In this document: piece after piece, positions 1 through 8,929 of the stretch | Layout: every line of letters starts with the position of its first letter | Numbering within the stretch: the first letter of the stretch is position 1 | NCBI GenBank assembly: GCA_002069815.1 | Contig: MWCB01000007.1 | Span: 1-57,796 of the forward strand | Reading direction: 5' to 3' | From: Tenericutes bacterium ADurb.Bin239 | GTDB lineage: Bacteria > Bacillota_I > Bacilli_A > RFN20 > CAG-826 | Length of the DNA: 57,796 nucleotides | Notes under the pieces: model-generated | The model's database searches: none | What the model was told of the DNA's origin: nothing | The model's input: only the letters and a program-made list of their open reading frames with translations | Position numbers and translations under genes: made by a program

Positions 1-75
1 GCGTCCCGGGAGCGACTCGAACGCCCGACTTACAGTTTCGAAGACTGTTGCTCTATCCAACTGAACTACCGGGAC
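1..75 (-). tRNA. tRNA-Arg (anticodon UCG), 3' end cut by window edge
   Basis: Read on the minus strand, the acceptor arm GTCCCGG (from 75) pairs with CCGGGAC (9-3). The anticodon stem ACAGT/ACTGT encloses loop CTTCGAA, giving anticodon UCG (Arg, CGA codons). The discriminator G and only the first C of a likely encoded CCA fall within the window. Confidence 0.93.
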
Positions 76-121
76 CCATATTTAGATTAATCTAAAAAAA
101 GTTAAATTACAAGTCGCTAAT

Positions 122-148
122 AAAAAAGCCCACTTGTAGAAGTGGGCT
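122..148 (-). terminator. Intrinsic terminator of the starch-binding lipoprotein gene
   Basis: Nine-base arms AGCCCACTT (127-135) and AAGTGGGCT (140-148) enclose a 4-nt loop. On the minus strand the hairpin is followed by a run of six T. It lies 40 bp after the stop at 188 and before the tRNA-Arg. Confidence 0.88.
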
Positions 149-187
149 AAACCATTTAGGATTGGTATTTTTTGTTATGTCTAATGT

Positions 188-1807
188 TTAGACAAATGTA
201 ACTGAACCTTCGAAAGTAAAGTCAGCGCTTACTACTAAGGTTAAGGTAACGGTATATTCGCCAGCGGTGGCTTCAATATCTTGTCCTTCCGCATTACCAA
301 AGCTTAAGAACCAACCGCTATAGAGTTCGGTATCACCAACCACGAGAGTGCCAAGTTTAACCTTGAACTTTCCATCGGTGAATGTATAGATTCCTTCTAA
401 AACTAAAGTAATGGTGTCATCTTCGTTTGCTGTTTCTGATTTAAACGCAAGTGGTTCGCTATCAGCATTCCAGCCTGCGTCGCCAAAGACACTACCACGG
501 AGGGCAAAGTTAACTTCAGTAATGACAATTCTTTCGATATCAAAGTAAATGCGGTACCATCCTTCGGTAACAACAGTAATGTTTTCACCAGTTTTAACAA
601 CTTCAACCTCATCCACTATATGTGTTGGTTGTGTAAATTTGCCTTCAGGTAAGACGTTGTCTGGATGTGAACCAAAGTTTAGACCCCAATCATTGTTGGC
701 GCGGAGTTTAAAGTCTCCCGCTGGAAGCTTAATAAGTGGGGTGTAATAGAATGGTGCATCAAGATTATCATCATTGTAAATTAATGAGATGTCAGGTCCT
801 TCCTTACCCCAGTCGTTAATAACTTTGCCACTGACGCCCCAATCATCGATTGTACCTTCGGCTGGGTTTGGAGTGGCGGCTGAACCAGCTGGAATATCAC
901 CCGTCCGGGTAACTTTGAGCCATTCTTCGTCGGTTTCAATTTCAAGTTTGTAAGTACCAGCGTTAATAATTTTAACGTTGTCAAAATCGCCGACAATAAA
1001 GTTGTCATCATTACGGTCATTTTCGCGAATCTTTCCATATGAGAATTGTAATTGGGTGTCCCAAACTGCTCCAGCAACTTTAATCTTGAATTCGCCGCGG
1101 AAGCCAATGACGACTTCAATTGAGAATAAGTTACTGTCAGCGTCTTTTGCTAAATAAGATTCTTCGCCCCAATCAACGCCTACTTCACCTTCGTCTGCCC
1201 AAGTAATGATGCCTTTATAGTCAGTATTTGCAAGGCTACCAGCGAGGTGCCATGGACGTGTGTCTGGGACATAGATTTTGCGCCATTTTGCATACACATC
1301 AGTGTCTTCAAGCACAAAGGCGGTGGGATCAAATTCTGTTTCAAGAGCGGTATCGGTATACCATCCTAAGAAATTGTATTCATCGCGTTCGGGCTCTGTG
1401 GGCATTTCTAAAAGAACGTGTCCGGCTTTAACTTTAATTTCTTCGTGAAGAACGCCGAGAGTGTTGACATAGAATGAGACATAGACATCTGCGCCTTCCC
1501 AGAGGGCGAGTAGTCTAACTTCGCTTTTAACAGGAGCATTCCAGTTATAAGCTTTGTAATCTTCGCCAACTTCTAAATCTTTTTCAACGAACCAGCCACG
1601 GAAGGTAAAACCTTCGGCCGCAGGCGCTAAAGTCGCTGCTGGATCGGCTGGTTTTTTGGCTTTTCTACCGTCGGCAACTTTTAGTGTTTTAATGTGTTCA
1701 CCGTTATAGTTGCTTAAAATGACGTTGTGTTCAACTCCACCTTTACAGCCGGCGAGTAAGCCAAGTGCTAATGCGGTGGTGAAAAGACCTTTAAATAGTT
1801 TTTTCAT
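188..1807 (-). CDS. Surface lipoprotein with InlB-type repeats and SusE/F-like starch-binding modules
   Basis: This 539-residue lipoprotein has a signal peptide ending in LLAGC (Cys21). Two InlB B-repeat-like (Listeria-Bacteroides) modules at about 28-105 and 110-176 contain FRGWF...LLALW and FLGWY...VYAKW. Three further modules start with WHLAGSLA, WGVSGKVI and FALRGSVF at about residues 185, 322 and 436 and resemble the carbohydrate-binding modules of SusE/SusF-type proteins. An AAGGAG site lies 6-7 bp before the ATG. It has its own promoter and terminator but sits directly behind pullulanase, so a role in holding starch or maltodextrin at the cell surface is inferred. No catalytic motif is visible. 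The SusE/F resemblance is by pattern only. Confidence 0.75.
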   Translation of the reverse strand: MKKLFKGLFTTALALGLLAGCKGGVEHNVILSNYNGEHIKTLKVADGRKAKKPADPAATLAPAAEGFTFRGWFVEKDLEVGEDYKAYNWNAPVKSEVRLLALWEGADVYVSFYVNTLGVLHEEIKVKAGHVLLEMPTEPERDEYNFLGWYTDTALETEFDPTAFVLEDTDVYAKWRKIYVPDTRPWHLAGSLANTDYKGIITWADEGEVGVDWGEESYLAKDADSNLFSIEVVIGFRGEFKIKVAGAVWDTQLQFSYGKIRENDRNDDNFIVGDFDNVKIINAGTYKLEIETDEEWLKVTRTGDIPAGSAATPNPAEGTIDDWGVSGKVINDWGKEGPDISLIYNDDNLDAPFYYTPLIKLPAGDFKLRANNDWGLNFGSHPDNVLPEGKFTQPTHIVDEVEVVKTGENITVVTEGWYRIYFDIERIVITEVNFALRGSVFGDAGWNADSEPLAFKSETANEDDTITLVLEGIYTFTDGKFKVKLGTLVVGDTELYSGWFLSFGNAEGQDIEATAGEYTVTLTLVVSADFTFEGSVTFV

Positions 1808-1863
1808 TATTTTCTCCTTTTCTGTTTTCTAGTTTTTGCCTAAATGGTTTCTGTGGCTTATTT

Positions 1864-1893
1864 ATTATACAACCTTTGGGCCCCTACCGTCAA
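1864..1893 (-). promoter_or_regulatory. Sigma-A-type promoter of the starch-binding lipoprotein gene
   Basis: On the minus strand TTGACG (1893-1888) and TATAAT (1869-1864) are separated by 18 bp, about 57 bp upstream of the ATG. An operator-like GAGCGTTATC overlaps the upstream edge of the -35 and shares CGTTATC with the LacI-type site at 41171. Confidence 0.75.
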
Positions 1894-2000
1894 GATAACG
1901 CTCGGGGTTAGAGTTGTTTAATAATAGGGTAATAATGCGCAATATTTGAGATAATTGCATAAACAAGCTTATTCTAAATTGTAAAATTTTTCAAAAAGGC

Positions 2001-4847
2001 TTATTTGGGTGATATTTGCTTCTTGCGAAGGAAGAAGAACAAGAGGGTGCCAATACCGATAACAGCTAGGGTTGGCAGCGTGATATAAAGCCATATAAGG
2101 TTAGCGTCTTCACCATTATCTGGTGTTATCGGTTCACTAGTAGTGCCTGGATCTTCACTCGTTGGCGGGATAACATTAGGTCCACTTTTAGTCACGAGTG
2201 TCATGTTACTTTTAAGGATAACGCTCCGGCCAAAGAATGCACCGTTTTCATAACTGCTTGAAGAATCAAACACGACCATATGGCCTTCAAGGTCGTCAAC
2301 GCGCAGCCGTGCCCCCGCGCCAAAGAAATAAGCGGTGTAAGTGTCATCACCATCAATGACCACAAGCTTAATAAGGTTATTAGCGTACCCGATTTCGGTC
2401 CCGAATTTGACCGACACATTAGCGTCAATATCGGTGCGTGTCGTATATTGGAAACCAGCGATATCACGTTTGAGGGCAATAAGTTCTTGATATTTTTCAA
2501 ATACATCTAAGTTTGTCACCTTTTCATTCCATTTAAGGGAGTTAACGCTGTAGGGACTTTGATAGGAGTTATGATCAAACTGGCCGTTACCTAGAGGTTT
2601 TGACCGTAAGATTTCACTACCAGCGTGAATAAAGGATACGCCTTGCGAAAGTAAAGATATAGCTTCGGCTTGAATATTTTGTTGGGCAAGACGATTAAGA
2701 TCTCCGCCAAAATCACTACCACCAGCGTACACGAGTTTATCGTAGAGCGCTAAGTTATCGTGACATGCAACGTAATTAACGGTTTGCACGGGACTACTTT
2801 GCGTATCAGTAATTTTACCGAGCATACCATTTCTAATGTTGTTTCGTATGCCCACACCAATATTACTTTCTTCCAATTGGACCCAGCCCCGTCCTCGTCC
2901 GTTCGTGTCACCTTTAACCGCATCACGTAATTTATCGTTAAAAGCACCAACACCTGGCACTTTATGAATATTACCTTGGTTAGCGCCCATTGCTTCCACG
3001 GTAGCGCCTCCCATTTTCCAAGCTTCACCGATAATGAAGATGTCGGGACGAATTTCTATGAGTCTATTTCTAACAGTGTTCATTGCTTGGACAGTATGTA
3101 AGCCCATTAAGTCAAAGCGGAAACCACCAATTTTATATTCTTCGACCCAGAATGCCGTCGAATCGCGCATAAAGCGTTCCATCATAATGCGCTCGCTCGC
3201 AGTATCATTACCACAGCCACTAGCGCTAGTTGGGGACCCATCCGCATTGTAACGGAAATAGTACCCGGGCACTAATTTATTAAATGAGTGACCACCAAGG
3301 TTAGCGACATGGTTGTAAACAACATCCATAATAATTCGTATATCTTCAGCGGCATAAGCTTTCACAACTTGCTTAAACTCACGAATCCGTACAAGTCCGT
3401 CATAAGGGTTACTGGAGTAGGAACCTTCTAAGACGTCATAGTTATGTGGATTATAGCCCCAGTTAAAAGACGGATTACGTTCATCATTTGCTTGATCATA
3501 AAACGGAATAATTTGTAAAGCATTAATTCCTAATTCTTTAATATGATCAAAACCAGTTTTAACAGTAACACCATCCTTTGTGTAGGTTGTTCCTTCTTCA
3601 ATTAAACCAAGGAAACGTTTCCGCTTTGCTTCAGTGCCGGTCCATGATTCATCCGCTGTTAAGTCGGCAACGTGAAGTTCGTAGGGAATAATTTCGGTGT
3701 GGCTTTTAACAGGATAATCAACATCATCCCAACCAGTTGGATTTGTTTTACTAAAGTCGACAATCATGCCACGCACGCCATTGATACCCGCACTTTTAGC
3801 GTAAGGATCAATTAATTCAACATCACCAGTGGGGTGTTTAGCGACAAATGTATAGTATTTGCCGTGATAATCACCGGTCAATTCAACTTTCCAAACACCA
3901 CCCGTTGGCTCACGCACAAACTGATGTTCAGCATAAGTATCATTACCCAAATCAGCATTAAGCGCAACTGGGGTTCCGTTTTCATAAATACGAAGTTTTA
4001 AATCAGAAGCAGTTGGAGCCCATGCTTTAATCGTTGTCTTAGCGGGGGTATAAGTAACCCCTAGATCATCGCCGTCATACGTCATATTGTCGATGAAATA
4101 AGGATCATCAAATAATCCTGATAATCCAATTTGACTGCTTACTGCTGGGCCGTCAGTGAAACTAACTTCAATAGTGTAGGCTTTGGCAAAATCAGGACTA
4201 AAAGATACTCCTAAATTAGCGGTAAACACATATGACCAAGTCGTATTGTTATAAGTGTGAATCGCTGCTCCTGAAGCAATATTCTCAGCGTCGGCCTTAA
4301 CCACAAAGGCGGTAGGTTCATTGTTCGTGGAAACCTGAATGGTATTTTTACTAGCAAAGATACTTTCAGTAACTTGGTTAGCGCGTGCGTCTTCGGCGCT
4401 AGGGAAGACGGTAGTTAAGCCATTTACCAAATAAAAATGATAGGCATTGGCAACGGCATCAAATGTAAAGTCACTATACTGAATATTAATATCTGGAGTT
4501 TGCCACGCCCAACTTCCCCGCGTTTTTAAAAGAAAGTTAACTTGCGTTTGATCTATAAAGTTATCAACGGGCAAATGTAAGTATTTTCCGTATGCATCAC
4601 TTTCAGTGAAGACATACTCGGATCCTTCTTCATTTTGACCCCAAATCCACATGGCATAACTATCATAATTAGCGTCATTGCGAAAATAATGAAAGACAAT
4701 ATGCGGTTTAGCGTAGGCAGGAAGTCGTTCAACTTCCTTTTCCACTTCAAAAGTTACTTTGGGGGCAACTTCTTTTTTAGGACTCGCTTTAGCGGTGCTA
4801 CTAAAGACCATTAAAGAAGTAAGAAGTATGGTAAAAACTTTTTTCAT
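2001..4847 (-). CDS. pulA: Type I pullulanase, surface anchored (GH13)
   Basis: The enzyme hydrolyses alpha-1,6 branches in pullulan or starch limit dextrins outside the cell. The 948-residue protein has a signal peptide (1-22), a CBM41-like N-terminal part, a CBM48-like domain (GVTYTPAKTTIKAWAPTA) and a GH13 barrel. The type I signature FNWGYNPHNY is present, as are IIMDVVYNH, GFRFDLMG (nucleophile Asp579), IIGEAW (acid/base Glu608) and VACHDN. After a PTSEDPG...TPDNG linker comes one membrane helix (about 920-941) and a basic RKK tail, with no LPXTG. An AAGGAG site precedes the ATG. It lies 16 bp after malQ, in the same direction, and is probably co-transcribed with it. Confidence 0.95.
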   Translation of the reverse strand: MKKVFTILLTSLMVFSSTAKASPKKEVAPKVTFEVEKEVERLPAYAKPHIVFHYFRNDANYDSYAMWIWGQNEEGSEYVFTESDAYGKYLHLPVDNFIDQTQVNFLLKTRGSWAWQTPDINIQYSDFTFDAVANAYHFYLVNGLTTVFPSAEDARANQVTESIFASKNTIQVSTNNEPTAFVVKADAENIASGAAIHTYNNTTWSYVFTANLGVSFSPDFAKAYTIEVSFTDGPAVSSQIGLSGLFDDPYFIDNMTYDGDDLGVTYTPAKTTIKAWAPTASDLKLRIYENGTPVALNADLGNDTYAEHQFVREPTGGVWKVELTGDYHGKYYTFVAKHPTGDVELIDPYAKSAGINGVRGMIVDFSKTNPTGWDDVDYPVKSHTEIIPYELHVADLTADESWTGTEAKRKRFLGLIEEGTTYTKDGVTVKTGFDHIKELGINALQIIPFYDQANDERNPSFNWGYNPHNYDVLEGSYSSNPYDGLVRIREFKQVVKAYAAEDIRIIMDVVYNHVANLGGHSFNKLVPGYYFRYNADGSPTSASGCGNDTASERIMMERFMRDSTAFWVEEYKIGGFRFDLMGLHTVQAMNTVRNRLIEIRPDIFIIGEAWKMGGATVEAMGANQGNIHKVPGVGAFNDKLRDAVKGDTNGRGRGWVQLEESNIGVGIRNNIRNGMLGKITDTQSSPVQTVNYVACHDNLALYDKLVYAGGSDFGGDLNRLAQQNIQAEAISLLSQGVSFIHAGSEILRSKPLGNGQFDHNSYQSPYSVNSLKWNEKVTNLDVFEKYQELIALKRDIAGFQYTTRTDIDANVSVKFGTEIGYANNLIKLVVIDGDDTYTAYFFGAGARLRVDDLEGHMVVFDSSSSYENGAFFGRSVILKSNMTLVTKSGPNVIPPTSEDPGTTSEPITPDNGEDANLIWLYITLPTLAVIGIGTLLFFFLRKKQISPK

Positions 4848-4863
4848 AAATTGCGCTCCTTTC

Positions 4864-6324
4864 TTACCGGTCGTATTTATCGATTAAATATGCTAAAAAT
4901 GAACTTTCTTCGTCGAAAGTTTTAAAGTCTTGCATTTTCCATTCCCAGTTGGGACTACCAATGGTACTTGGTGAATTCATTTTAGCTTCATCGCCCAAGC
5001 GGAGGAGATCTTGCATTTGGAAAATAGCGTATTTAGCGTCACTCCCAAAATTCATAGCGATAAAGTTGTCATAGAAATTATCAAATTCATTAAAGCCCAT
5101 TTCATCAAGAAGTTTATGCGCAGCGCGAAAGAATCGTGAACCTTTTCCGCGGAAATAACCGCGAATTGGCGAGTTATCATGCGTTCCGGGATAAATGGCT
5201 CGGTTAGTGAGCCAGCCGTCCTCTCTTTCTTCAAAGGGGTTAAAAGTAAAGGATGTAATTTCCATCCCTGGCAAATTGTAATAATCGCGAAGTTCAAGAA
5301 CTTCAGGTCGCAAATCACCTAAGTCTTCGGCGATAATTTTAATGGCGGGTAACTCTTCATAAATCTTATCAAAAAGTTTGTAACCAGGCGGATAAGCCCA
5401 GTGTCCATCATTTGCGTTTTTACTACCGGCGGGAATTTTCCAGTAGGAATCAAAGGCGCGGAAGTGATCAATCCGGACATAGTCATAAAGACGAGCGCTA
5501 TATTCAAGACGGTCAATCCAAAAGGCAAATGCAGTTGCTTCTAAGTAATCCCAGTCATAAAGCGGATTACCCCATAGTTGTCCGTCGGCATTAAAGTAAT
5601 CACCAGGAACCCCGCCGACGAATGTTGGTTGATCATTTTTATCAAGTAAAAACACTTCGCGATTAGCCCATACATCAATTGAGTCAATGCCGACGTAAAT
5701 TGGAATATCACCAATGATTTCCATGCCATAGCGGTGCGCATAAGCGCGCAAGTCCATCCATTGTTTGTAGGCAATGAATTGGAGCCACATTTCAAATTCA
5801 ATCGCTTTGGCAAATGGTTTTAAGTTCACACCTTTACGCGTTTTAATCCAATCACGCTGTTCTTTTTTCCAGTAGTGCCATTGCACTAAGTTATTATCTT
5901 TTTTAAAGGTAATAAAAGTTGCGTAATCTTTAACCCATTTATTATCATTAACCCACTTTTTAAAGCCGCGTCTTTTTTCTTTTTTATACGTATTAAAAGC
6001 GCGCTTAAAATATTTAAGTTTATACGCACGCACTTGCGCATAGCGAACTTTTTTACTACGGGCAAAATAACTTGGCACCGCTGGTAATAATTTATCTTTC
6101 GTTAATAGTTCAAGACTAATATAAATTTCATCAAATGGTTTTGAGCCAAACGGTTGATAAGGTGAATTACCGTATCCAACCGGGTTAATCGGCAATATTT
6201 GCCATAATTTAAAACCAATTTTGCTAGCTTTCCGTATAAAGGTTCGACCAGCGGGGCCAAAGTCCCCAATACCGTGAACACTTGGAAGGCTGCTAACGGC
6301 TAGTAAAATGCCTGCTTGCCGCAT
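4864..6324 (-). CDS. malQ: 4-alpha-glucanotransferase (amylomaltase, GH77)
   Basis: This cytoplasmic enzyme disproportionates imported maltodextrins. Its 486 residues match bacterial MalQ length, and it has no signal peptide. Typical elements are the N-terminal GILLAVSSLPSVHGIGDFG, QILPINPVGYGNSPYQP, YVRIDHFRAF (nucleophile Asp286), IIAEDLG (acid/base Glu333) and YPGTHDNSPIRGY. An AAGGAGG site precedes the ATG, and the gene starts 1 bp after the amylase stop, so the two are translationally linked. It bridges the transporter and amylase genes and pulA. Confidence 0.96.
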   Translation of the reverse strand: MRQAGILLAVSSLPSVHGIGDFGPAGRTFIRKASKIGFKLWQILPINPVGYGNSPYQPFGSKPFDEIYISLELLTKDKLLPAVPSYFARSKKVRYAQVRAYKLKYFKRAFNTYKKEKRRGFKKWVNDNKWVKDYATFITFKKDNNLVQWHYWKKEQRDWIKTRKGVNLKPFAKAIEFEMWLQFIAYKQWMDLRAYAHRYGMEIIGDIPIYVGIDSIDVWANREVFLLDKNDQPTFVGGVPGDYFNADGQLWGNPLYDWDYLEATAFAFWIDRLEYSARLYDYVRIDHFRAFDSYWKIPAGSKNANDGHWAYPPGYKLFDKIYEELPAIKIIAEDLGDLRPEVLELRDYYNLPGMEITSFTFNPFEEREDGWLTNRAIYPGTHDNSPIRGYFRGKGSRFFRAAHKLLDEMGFNEFDNFYDNFIAMNFGSDAKYAIFQMQDLLRLGDEAKMNSPSTIGSPNWEWKMQDFKTFDEESSFLAYLIDKYDR

Positions 6325-6325
6325 T

Positions 6326-7936
6326 TTATTTCCTCCTTAAAACGACACTGCTGTAGGGGGCAAGTGTTAAAGTACCATTATTATAAGTTGCCCGAGTGCC
6401 GGTTGCGTAAATATCATGAATAATTTCCACTTCATATTCGGTAATGAAACGTGTTAGTTTAACATGGATTGGTTCCGCTAATAAGTTATGGACGACAATA
6501 AGTTCTTTATTGCCATTATGTTCATGTAACGTCAGTGCGGTTAAACCATTAACGTTTAGTTGTAAGTGATTTGGACGCGCACTTTTAATCCAAGGGTGCA
6601 TATTTCTAACATTAATTACCTTGCGGTAATGGTTTAATAGTCCCATTGGATCAGCAAGTTGTTCCTCAACCCCGTCGCGCACTTGCTTAGTCATATCGTA
6701 AGTTGTGCCAATTGGTGGATTAGGCCGGTATGTATCTTTGAGTCGTTTCCACACCATTGGTAAACGTCGGTTCGCATCCGTATTTGCGCCAGCGCGACTA
6801 CCTTTAAGTCCGATTTCTTCCCCATAATACATAAAGGGCACACCGGGAGTTAAGATATAAATACTAGCCGCTACTTTTTGCCGTTCTAAATAGTCGCGCG
6901 TAAACATTCCACTCGATCGATCTTGGTCATGATTTGATAAAAACATGGCCATTAAAGCATTTTCATTAATGGCGTATGCTTCATTAAAACAGCGGGCGAT
7001 GTTATTTGAAATAATCGGTCCAGAACGGGTCTCAATATTATCGATAATAAAACCAGTTGCTCCTGATCCATCAAAGTTGAATAAAGAATCAACCCCCGCG
7101 TAATAATTTTTTTGAATATTAAAGCCCTCCCAAGCTTCGGCGACAATGTAACTTCCAGGTTTATAGGTTTTAACCATGTTGCTAAACCACCTTAAGAAGT
7201 CAATGTTGAGAGCATGACTTTCAAAAAAGTGACTCGTTGCGTCTAACCGGAATCCTTTCACCCCTTTATCAAGCCAAAACTTGCTAATACTTACTATTTC
7301 TTCGCGGACGGCAATGTTATCAAGTTTAAGTTCAGGCATACTGTCGCCAAAAAAGCCAGTTTGAACTTTTACTTGACCATTTTCGATATAAAAGTCGTAC
7401 CAATTGCCTTTGTCGTAAGGATCATTAGGATCATAGTCAGGACTTGCAAAACGCTCTCTTCCTTCACGGAACCAGGGATGAGAACGGGCACTATGATTAA
7501 TAACTAAATCAATGATGACATCAATACTATTAGCAGTAGCGGCGCTAATCATATTTTCAAAGTCGCTGATTGTCCCAAAGTCGGGATTAATAGCTTTATA
7601 GTCAGTAACGTCGTAACCATGATAGCTGGGTGATGGGTGAATGGGAGTTAACCAAATACCTTTGACCCCTAGTGTTTTTAAATATGGAAGTTTGTGCGCA
7701 ATTCCCGTTAAATCGCCATAGCCATCCCCATTACTATCAGCGAATGAACGTACAAAAATTTGATAATAGACGCCGCCATTTTCATTGGTGACTGTCTCAT
7801 CAATTTCATAGTCACTTGGCGTCGTCATATTGTCACTAGAAACACCGCTAGTGTCACTTGGTAAATTGTTACAACTTGCCATAATTAATAAGGGGATTAA
7901 AAGGAATAAAGCACGAATGCTTTTGTTCGCTTTCAT
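6326..7936 (-). CDS. Secreted GH13 alpha-amylase family lipoprotein
   Basis: The 536-residue lipoprotein has lipobox LIMASC at its N-terminus. The GH13 regions are DVIIDLVINHSARSHPWF, GFRLDATSH (nucleophile Asp232), VAEAWEG (acid/base Glu267) and FLSNHDQDRSSG. YQIFVRSFADSNGDGYGDLTG is the usual start of amylase, neopullulanase and alpha-glucosidase type barrels. The membrane anchor implies that it cuts starch or maltodextrins on the outer face before uptake by MalEFG. It lies 5 bp after malG and 1 bp before malQ, in one operon. Exact specificity (amylase, maltogenic or neopullulanase) cannot be read from the sequence. Confidence 0.93.
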   Translation of the reverse strand: MKANKSIRALFLLIPLLIMASCNNLPSDTSGVSSDNMTTPSDYEIDETVTNENGGVYYQIFVRSFADSNGDGYGDLTGIAHKLPYLKTLGVKGIWLTPIHPSPSYHGYDVTDYKAINPDFGTISDFENMISAATANSIDVIIDLVINHSARSHPWFREGRERFASPDYDPNDPYDKGNWYDFYIENGQVKVQTGFFGDSMPELKLDNIAVREEIVSISKFWLDKGVKGFRLDATSHFFESHALNIDFLRWFSNMVKTYKPGSYIVAEAWEGFNIQKNYYAGVDSLFNFDGSGATGFIIDNIETRSGPIISNNIARCFNEAYAINENALMAMFLSNHDQDRSSGMFTRDYLERQKVAASIYILTPGVPFMYYGEEIGLKGSRAGANTDANRRLPMVWKRLKDTYRPNPPIGTTYDMTKQVRDGVEEQLADPMGLLNHYRKVINVRNMHPWIKSARPNHLQLNVNGLTALTLHEHNGNKELIVVHNLLAEPIHVKLTRFITEYEVEIIHDIYATGTRATYNNGTLTLAPYSSVVLRRK

Positions 7937-7941
7937 AATTA

Positions 7942-8928
7942 TTATCCCTTAACTGCTCCACCAGTAACACCGCTAACGTAGTAGCGTTGCATAAAGACGA
8001 AGAGAATTGTAATTGGAACAGAGATAAGGACCGCTCCTGCACAGAAGAGCGTAAAGTACTTACCAAGTTTTTCAAGACCGCCATTAATCATGTCATAGAG
8101 ACCGCGGGCAATATTCCACGCTTCGCGTTTACCACGCGTGATGGTGGCCACGAAGATATAATCACCCCACGGCCCCATAAAGGCGCCTAAAGCGGTATAA
8201 ATTAAAATTGGTTTAGAAAGCGGCAAAATAATGTGCCAGAAAATTTGCGCTTTATTCGCTCCGTCAATTTCAGCGGCTTCGTCAATTGATTTACTAATCG
8301 TATCGAAGTAGCCTTTCGAGACGAGATAGCCCATCGCCGCTCCGCTTGTACCAACGAGGATAAGGGAGATAAGATAATTTGAAACAGGGACAACAGGTCT
8401 AGTATCAGTGGGTAATAATCCAATCGCTTTTAAGATGTGGAAAATAGCAATCATGGACATAAACCCAGGGAACATCCCCAGAATCATTAAAAATTTCATA
8501 AGTCCCTTCCGACCTTTAAAGTTAAAGCGACTAAAGGTATAACTTGTAAGTAAGACGACAGTCGTGGAAATAATGCTACTAAAGGTAGCAACAATTAAAG
8601 TATTAAGAAACCATCTTAGATATGGCATCTCTTCCGTAGTAAAGAGTTTTTTAAAGTTATCAAGACCAACTTTACGTGGGAATAAATAAGCAACAGGACC
8701 AGTTGATTCAATTCGTAATGCGTTAGCGATTAACCACACAATTGGGAAAATCCAGGCAACACACATTGCGACTAACAAAATATATAAGAGTACATCGACA
8801 AAAGTCCGTATCACACGTTGGTTTTGCCAAAAACGCACTTTTTTCTTTGGAATCCGGGACGAAGCTGCACTAGCGCGTAAACCAGAAGGTTGTTCAACTA
8901 CAACATCTTTTTTCACTTCTTTTTTCAT
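7942..8928 (-). CDS. malG: Maltodextrin ABC transporter permease MalG-like
   Basis: This inner-membrane permease of a carbohydrate type I ABC importer has six predicted helices after a polar N-terminus. The EAA loop that contacts the ATPase reads EAAEIDGANKAQIFWHIILP. ATG at 8928 is preferred (AAGGAG 12 nt upstream). A TTG at 8937 would add three residues but is only 3 nt from the same Shine-Dalgarno. The malF stop ends 1 bp before the ATG, so translation is coupled. The C-terminal VSGVTGGAVKG end is typical of MalG. Confidence 0.93.
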   Translation of the reverse strand: MKKEVKKDVVVEQPSGLRASAASSRIPKKKVRFWQNQRVIRTFVDVLLYILLVAMCVAWIFPIVWLIANALRIESTGPVAYLFPRKVGLDNFKKLFTTEEMPYLRWFLNTLIVATFSSIISTTVVLLTSYTFSRFNFKGRKGLMKFLMILGMFPGFMSMIAIFHILKAIGLLPTDTRPVVPVSNYLISLILVGTSGAAMGYLVSKGYFDTISKSIDEAAEIDGANKAQIFWHIILPLSKPILIYTALGAFMGPWGDYIFVATITRGKREAWNIARGLYDMINGGLEKLGKYFTLFCAGAVLISVPITILFVFMQRYYVSGVTGGAVKG

Positions 8929-8929
8929 A